Shown here piece by piece: positions 58,656-64,000 of a DNA stretch of 64,000 bases. This stretch comes from Centroberyx gerrardi (Eukaryota; Chordata; Actinopteri; Beryciformes; Berycidae), in NCBI RefSeq assembly GCF_048128805.1, contig NC_135999.1, positions 22,704,159 through 22,768,158 on the forward strand, given 5' to 3'. The notes beneath the pieces are model-generated. The model was not told the origin of the DNA. It did no database searches and was given only the letters and a program-made list of their open reading frames with translations. A program made the position numbers and the translations under genes. How positions within the stretch are numbered: the stretch's first letter is position 1; each line of letters starts with the position of its first letter.

Positions 58656-61600
58656 TTAGCAGCTGGTGGTGTCCAGTAGCTGCTTGGACACGGAGAGATT
58701 GCCGTTTTGAGAGTTGGTCTCCTTTTCTGCTCTGACTCTGGCCGCCGCCGCCGCCACTTTGGCCTGCTTGCGGTTGATCTTGAACACGTCCCACCGCTCG
58801 GACAGCAGGCCCTTGTTGAAGATGACCGAGGCCAACCAGGAGACGAGCAGGATGGACAGCAGCGAGACGACCATGATGGTGGAGCGGAAGGGGAAGAACT
58901 GGGTGAGCTTTCCCTCAGCGTCCGGCCGGCAGCCGGGGAAATGGATGGCGGGCGGGAGGCCGATGAGGGGCTCGCCGCTCAGGACCCTCAGGATGATTCC
59001 CATGAGGTAGCCCACAGTGGCCCCGTAGCCGTTAGATACCTTGAAGAAGAGGATGCAGACCAGCTGAGGGAACATGATGGTATAGGACATGTCCACACCC
59101 ACGAGCCAGAAGACCAGGACGCTGTTGTCCAGGAAGGTGAGGGCCGTGCCAGAGACGCCCACCACCACCACTGAGATACGGATCACCCACTGCATCTCAC
59201 GGTCTGAAGCCTGGAGGGAGGCAGAGAGAGAAAACGAGAGAAACAAAGAAAGAGTAAGGTTGAAGATTAAACCTCATCGTGCGGCATAAGGATCCTAAGG
59301 AACGCCTGGACTTGAGGCCTGCTGGAAGCCAAGTGAGAATAAATATTTATTCATTACCGTACTCGCATTGAACTAAGGTGCCTGAAGAGTTTAAGGTGGT
59401 TACCTATAATTTCTGCAGACTGGGTCTAGTCACTGCAAAGCAAACTTTTGTATTTCTTTAATTCCTGCCTAGGTTTTCGCCGTTAATCTATAACTTAACC
59501 TGCATGTCAGAATGAGAGTCATGAGGTGGCGATCGTAGTCTTTGAGCTTGTGGGGTCAAACCTACAACATGGGGTCTTAATACATAGGATTGTGTGATCA
59601 GCCGTGACACTCCCATGTGTCTTATTACTTAGCGGGAAGAGGCTCAATAAGACTAGAGTGGCAGGTTGTAACTCACTCACAGTGTACAGTTAGCTATTAA
59701 ATCAGTTATGACTCTGCAAACTGCATGACAACCTACAAGATCCTTTTAAGTGAATGCAAATGTGAAGATGCTCACACAACAGCTGCACCATAAAACTTTG
59801 TAATCGTGTCCCATTGAGTAAATAGACTTGAACTATGTCCTGTATGTCCCGGATAACTCCCAAGTGACATTATATTCATCTGCTGACAGTGGCTGTCAAC
59901 ATGACCGATTGAAAAATGGGTTGGAAATACACTGCGGGGGGGGGGGGGGGGGGGGGGGGGGGACAACAGCCCAAGGACACTGTCACACTTGACAGTATGG
60001 GACATCATGGAACATTCTTTAGGGGTGAAAACATGATGAAATAACTCAACGTTCAAGAGGGAGCAAGAAGAAGAAGACGAGAAAACAAAACAAGATGCAA
60101 TATGAAAACAAGTTTTCCCTCCGCCGGCAGTAGCTGGCTGCCTCTGGCTTGTGTTGCAAAAGTACAATATAATAACTCAGTCAGGGTTGTAAATATGGTT
60201 CTACCCACACAACAATGTACAATGTTGACCCATAAAGGCTTCTTGTTTTCAGAAGAAAATTAATTTAAATGAAGGCAGATTTAAGATCCTCCTCTACACA
60301 CACTGAAAGGGCCATACTGACAGTGTCTGAATAAAGTTAAGGATTGAGCCTGTTTGCTGCAAAGACATGGATGATAAATGGACTCAAAATCTGTCATTTT
60401 GTTTAGGGCTGATTAAAATATAGGCTGTCTTAAGGATACAGCAACATTCTTGGGGCATTCAAGTGAAGCTATCTCAAGGTTTGGTTGAGGACATAACACT
60501 CTGACTTGATATTCAGGGAACATTTTCTGGACTGCGTTGGTATCTCCCCCTGAAATTCTCACCTGTTTCCTGATGATGTTCTTGTAGATATTTGAGGAGA
60601 ACAGCGAGGCGGAGGAGAGCAAGGCCGAGTCCATGGAGGACATGACAGCAGCGGCTACCGCCCCGATGCCGATGATGGACACGTAGGCCGGGGTGAGGAA
60701 CTGCAGGGAGATGGGGAGGATGGAGCCCGCCTGGCCGCGTTCATATGGGGTGGGCATGCCGTAGCTGGTTGTGTTCCAGTCTGGGCGGAGGACAAAGAGG
60801 AGGATGGGACAATTTAACAGTTAGAGCAGAGGAGCGGGATGTGTAAACGAGGAAAGGAATAAATGAATGAAACAGGAAACAAATCAAAGCAAAGCTGGCA
60901 TTAAGAGTGTGAAGAGTGTGTACCTGTTGATGCAGCCACGGCTCCGATCAGCATGGAGGGGATGCCCAGAACCAGGCAGAAGGCTGAGGAGGCGAAGCAG
61001 GTCACCTGGGCCTGGGTATAAGACGAGGCAGACAGGATCCTTTGGTAGAACGCCTGGTAGGCCAGACCACCCAAAGCCTGCCACACACACACACACACAC
61101 AGTTCAGACAGTGATGAGGGAAATCAATGTGTACAGCAATAAAGGGGGAAAAAAAGGAAAAATTCCCTCATGACTTGGATTTTCCATTGTTAATTTTGTT
61201 GTTGTTGTTGTGCTTGGTTGTTTTCTCATCTAATGAAATAAGCCAAAACTGCTGGGTTTAATTAAATTGTAAAAAAATTCATTGCTGCGATGCCTGGAGC
61301 TAAGTAAATACTTTTTTTTCATTAATTGCATAAGCTGTGTGTTAGAAGACACATTTTTTTAATGCACATTTGTGTGGTCTGTGTGTGTTTATATGGACCT
61401 CTCCCACTCACCAACACCATGAAGTCATCGACCCACTTGCCCGCGTCACCGGGCTCCAGCTTGCCGATCCAGGGGGCCTGGAAGGTCTGGTTGAACGCCG
61501 TCAGTGAAATGTCCACTGAGTGAGGGTTGGTCAACAGGAAAGGAACACACACCCACTATGTACAAAAACACATCCACAAGAACACAAGGCGAGGTTTTCA

Positions 61601-61934
61601 GTCTGCAATTGGAAAATTAAGTCATTGAAACTAGGGTTGCAGTTTAGCACTAATTTGTATTCTGTCTAGTTTAAAGTACAACTGAGCTATCTGAAGCTAC
61701 TTTTAAGGGTTCCCCTCATGCGAAAAAGAGGCAAAAGCTTTCATAAACAGGGAAAATATGAAAAATATGAGTCCCAGTTACTCACCAGGCTGACGAAGAT
61801 GAGGATGAGCTGGATGACATCTGTGTAGGCCACAGAGTAGAGGCCCCCCAGCAGTGTGTAGATTATGGCCACCACTGAGGAGATGATGATGGAGTACACA
61901 TAGGACAGGTCCAGGATCACACTCATAGTTCCAC
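58656..61934 (-). CDS. SLC5A7-like (choline transporter family) sodium-coupled transporter, 3' part only
   Basis: SLC5A7 (CHT1) takes up choline with sodium at cholinergic nerve endings; this is a diverged relative, and its own substrate is not shown. Minus-strand exons in the window are 61786-61934, 61412-61555, 60924-61077, 60563-60780 and 58656-59210 (stop TAA), all in phase and giving about 406 codons. Matches to human CHT1, in order: [20 protein letters not shown] (human [20 protein letters not shown]); [80 protein letters not shown] then [61 protein letters not shown]. The regions cover roughly transmembrane segments 5 to 13 and the cytosolic tail, which is short and differs from CHT1. 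The N-terminal exons are not between 61,935 and 64,000 and must lie beyond the right edge. Intron 60780-59211 carries a 26-G tract. Confidence 0.88.
59211..60562. other. Last intron of the SLC5A7-like gene
   Basis: This intron of 1.35 kb contains the G26 tract and purine-rich AAGAAG sequence at about 60,060-60,090. The open frame entering it from 60,563 is simple read-through. Confidence 0.7.
59937..59962. repeat. Uninterrupted poly-G of about 26 bases
   Basis: It is seen as a pure G run on the plus strand, that is poly-C in the pre-mRNA of the minus-strand gene. The length is probably unreliable in any assembly. Confidence 0.85.
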
Positions 61935-64000
61935 CTGGAACAACACAGCAGAGCACTCAGAACCAGTGGATTGACGGGGGAAACTTCTTACTAGTAATGT
62001 ACAGCTGTTAAGGTTGCTAAAGGTGCATGCAACTGCTGATAGTTAGGTGTTTTTTATTTGGTTCTTTTCCTCATTCTTTCTCCCTTTCTCTCTTCCTCTC
62101 TCACACAAACACACACATATACATGCATACACTCTTTCCTATATAATCTTTCATACTGCAGTTCTAATACTTATGATTTACTATGAAACTGGGCAATGAC
62201 ATTGCCTTGTTATTGCATTGTCCATATGCAATGTTTTCCAAAGAACACATTGACACACAAATTGACATTTACCTGCATACGGTAAAGCAATTCAATTCTA
62301 GTAGTTTAAGACAAGAATGAGGTTTACACTTAAGCATGGGTGGGTTTGGTTCAAACCTTTTAAAAAGTGTCCGAGAGCTTAGATAAGCAACAAGCCAACG
62401 TAAAAATGATTATGATAAAAGTATAACAAACAGAACCATACAGAAACACATAACAGAAGCAGCCTATTGATTGTGAGACTCCAAAACATTCCTTTCCTTC
62501 TCCCTCTTGGGTGAATTATCATCACCTTCTTAATAATAGATACTAATACTAATACTAAAAAGAAAAAGAAAAGGAAAAAGTGTGAAAAATGAAAAAGCTA
62601 AAATGAATAAATAAGTAAATAAATGAATAAATAAAGACATCTTGTTACTCAAACAAGGCAAGCAAAGCATCACTACCTTCACCGTCTCTTCTCCCACATT
62701 GCCAGGGTCCCCCCAGCCGCAGCCTGCAGCCGCACCACAACAATGCCCTTAAACAGAGAAGTGTCAGATCGGCACCATCGATCGCTACTCACCACCCCGC
62801 TGACCTCTCACCCCCGCAGACCCCCCTTAACCCCTGTGTAACCCTTCAACTCAGCCTGCTAGGTAAAGCATACCCGACCCATTCACGCTGACCCTTCACC
62901 CCCTTGCTTGTCGTTTTGACATTTTTTCTACCTGTTTTTACATCTCATCTGTGACCTTTTTGCCACCCCATTTGACCAATCTGATGTTTCATATTATCTT
63001 AAATTGTTAGATTGTGGACTTTTTCCTGTTGTTCCTAATGAGCTGAAAGTATTGACAGACTAACCCGTCACTTAATTGCCATAAAAACAAGTCACTCCAG
63101 ATATTATGTGTTGTTGTTTGTCCTAAGTGAATTCTCCTCTCCTGGTGGGAGATTATGCAAACAGTATCACTAGCTGCACTCCACTGTGCTAAATTTAGGA
63201 AGAGGAAAGAGGAGGAATGAGATTTAGGGGTCTCTAGGGCTTAATGGAGAGCACCAGGGATGGAGAGAGGGAAAGAGCTACCTAAATACCCCCCATGTTC
63301 TGTTTTTAGACCCTCCTCCCCCTCTCAAAATGCATGCTTGCGTGCACACTTACACTCACACTCACGCACACACACACACTGTTTCAGCCCTCCTGTCACT
63401 CCCCATCTCCTCCCTCTCCAATCCCCCGGCAGAAATTTGATTAACAATGATTGTGTATTATTGATTCCACTCTGGCGACACATGGACGGTGTCTTTACAA
63501 GTTAAGGCAGTTTTGGCACTGAATCCTGCACAGCAGACACACTCACTCAAGCAGACCACAAACTCAGTTTACAGTATACATACACACACATAAACAGTCT
63601 CCCGGCAACAGCACTCCTGTGGGCCAAGTGCTCCGCTCACTCTCAGGGGTGTCAAGTGTTTGTATGTGTATGTGTGTGTGTGTGTGTGTGGTGTATGTGT
63701 GTGTGTGTGTGTGTGTGTGCGTGTGAGACATGTGCATGTAAGGAATGTATGCAGGACTGTCCCAATAACAATTATGGGAGATTTTACTTAGAAAGCTGAG
63801 GGATTGAGGAGTGAGGAGCCCCTCTGATGCTATATTTCCTACTTTAATAGGTTTTAAAGTTTTGGACAAAAACGTCCCAGGAACATTCCTTCCTCTCTAT
63901 CAGTCCTTTTGTGGAGTGTCAGCACAGCGACCTTGGTGCTACCTTGGTGACTCAAACACTAGATTTCACTGTTGCCCTTTCACTCTTTTTGTACATCTTT
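61935..64000. other. Intron (or upstream part) of the SLC5A7-like gene
   Basis: I looked for the exon encoding the preceding CHT1-like helices and did not find it. The stretch holds simple repeats: CA near 62,100, AATA near 62,600, C-rich sequence at 62,690-62,900, CA at about 63,350-63,380 and TG at about 63,660-63,722. I recognise no gene or mobile element. Confidence 0.6.

Noticed and set aside
58707-59174. 155-codon plus-strand frame opposite the SLC5A7-like last exon
   Set aside because: It is the antisense shadow of a GC-rich conserved coding exon.
60413-60562. Extension of the SLC5A7-like exon past its donor
   Set aside because: The frame continues for 50 codons, but AAACAG|GTGAGA is a strong donor, and the next exon begins with ASDREMQW, matching the human junction.

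Overview
The window is vertebrate nuclear DNA, almost certainly from a teleost fish. Genes are split into small GT-AG exons. Dinucleotide microsatellites are very dense, and the mobile elements are fish-type: L2 and CR1-group LINEs, tRNA-derived SINEs, and hAT, Tc1-like and TTAA-target MITEs. There is no prokaryotic or operon structure. I found no endogenous virus or LTR element.

Six protein genes and two intact tRNA genes are supported. From left to right they are: scoc (+, 5567-11647, 4 coding exons, 119 aa, complete); clgn/calmegin (-, 16333-26109, 14 coding exons, 672 aa, complete), tail to tail with scoc; exosc9 (+, 29464-35470, 12 exons, 439 aa, complete), head to head with clgn across about 3.3 kb; tRNA-Gln(CTG) and tRNA-Ile(AAT), both on the minus strand near 36.6 and 37.1 kb; slc25a51 (-, 41120-43718, 4 coding exons, 297 aa, complete); a beta-thymosin (+, 53491-53944, 41 codons, complete); and a choline-transporter-like SLC5A7 relative (-, 58656-61934, five 3' coding exons, 5' end outside the window). 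The scoc-clgn neighbourhood matches the SCOC-CLGN neighbourhood on human chromosome 4, which supports both calls. I assembled all exons by eye from splice sites, reading phase and remembered family sequences.

The genes do unrelated jobs. scoc encodes a Golgi/autophagy coiled-coil adaptor. clgn encodes an ER lectin chaperone. exosc9 encodes an RNA exosome core subunit. slc25a51 encodes a mitochondrial NAD+ carrier. The thymosin sequesters actin, and the last gene is a sodium-coupled transporter. Nothing suggests a shared pathway.

The first 7.5 kb is dominated by CA/TG and GA/CT repeats. The less ordinary signals are structural. They are a perfect 107-bp inverted repeat in exosc9 intron 6; a perfect 41-bp hairpin in the clgn 5' intron; a roughly 600-bp diverged direct duplication beside the 3' end of the transporter gene; a TTAA-flanked MITE; three copies of one hAT MITE; a 1-kb hAT element with a BED zinc-finger ORF and a nested SINE; and an L2 LINE with an internal deletion fusing its esterase ORF to its reverse transcriptase. 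I found no convincing new multi-gene system.
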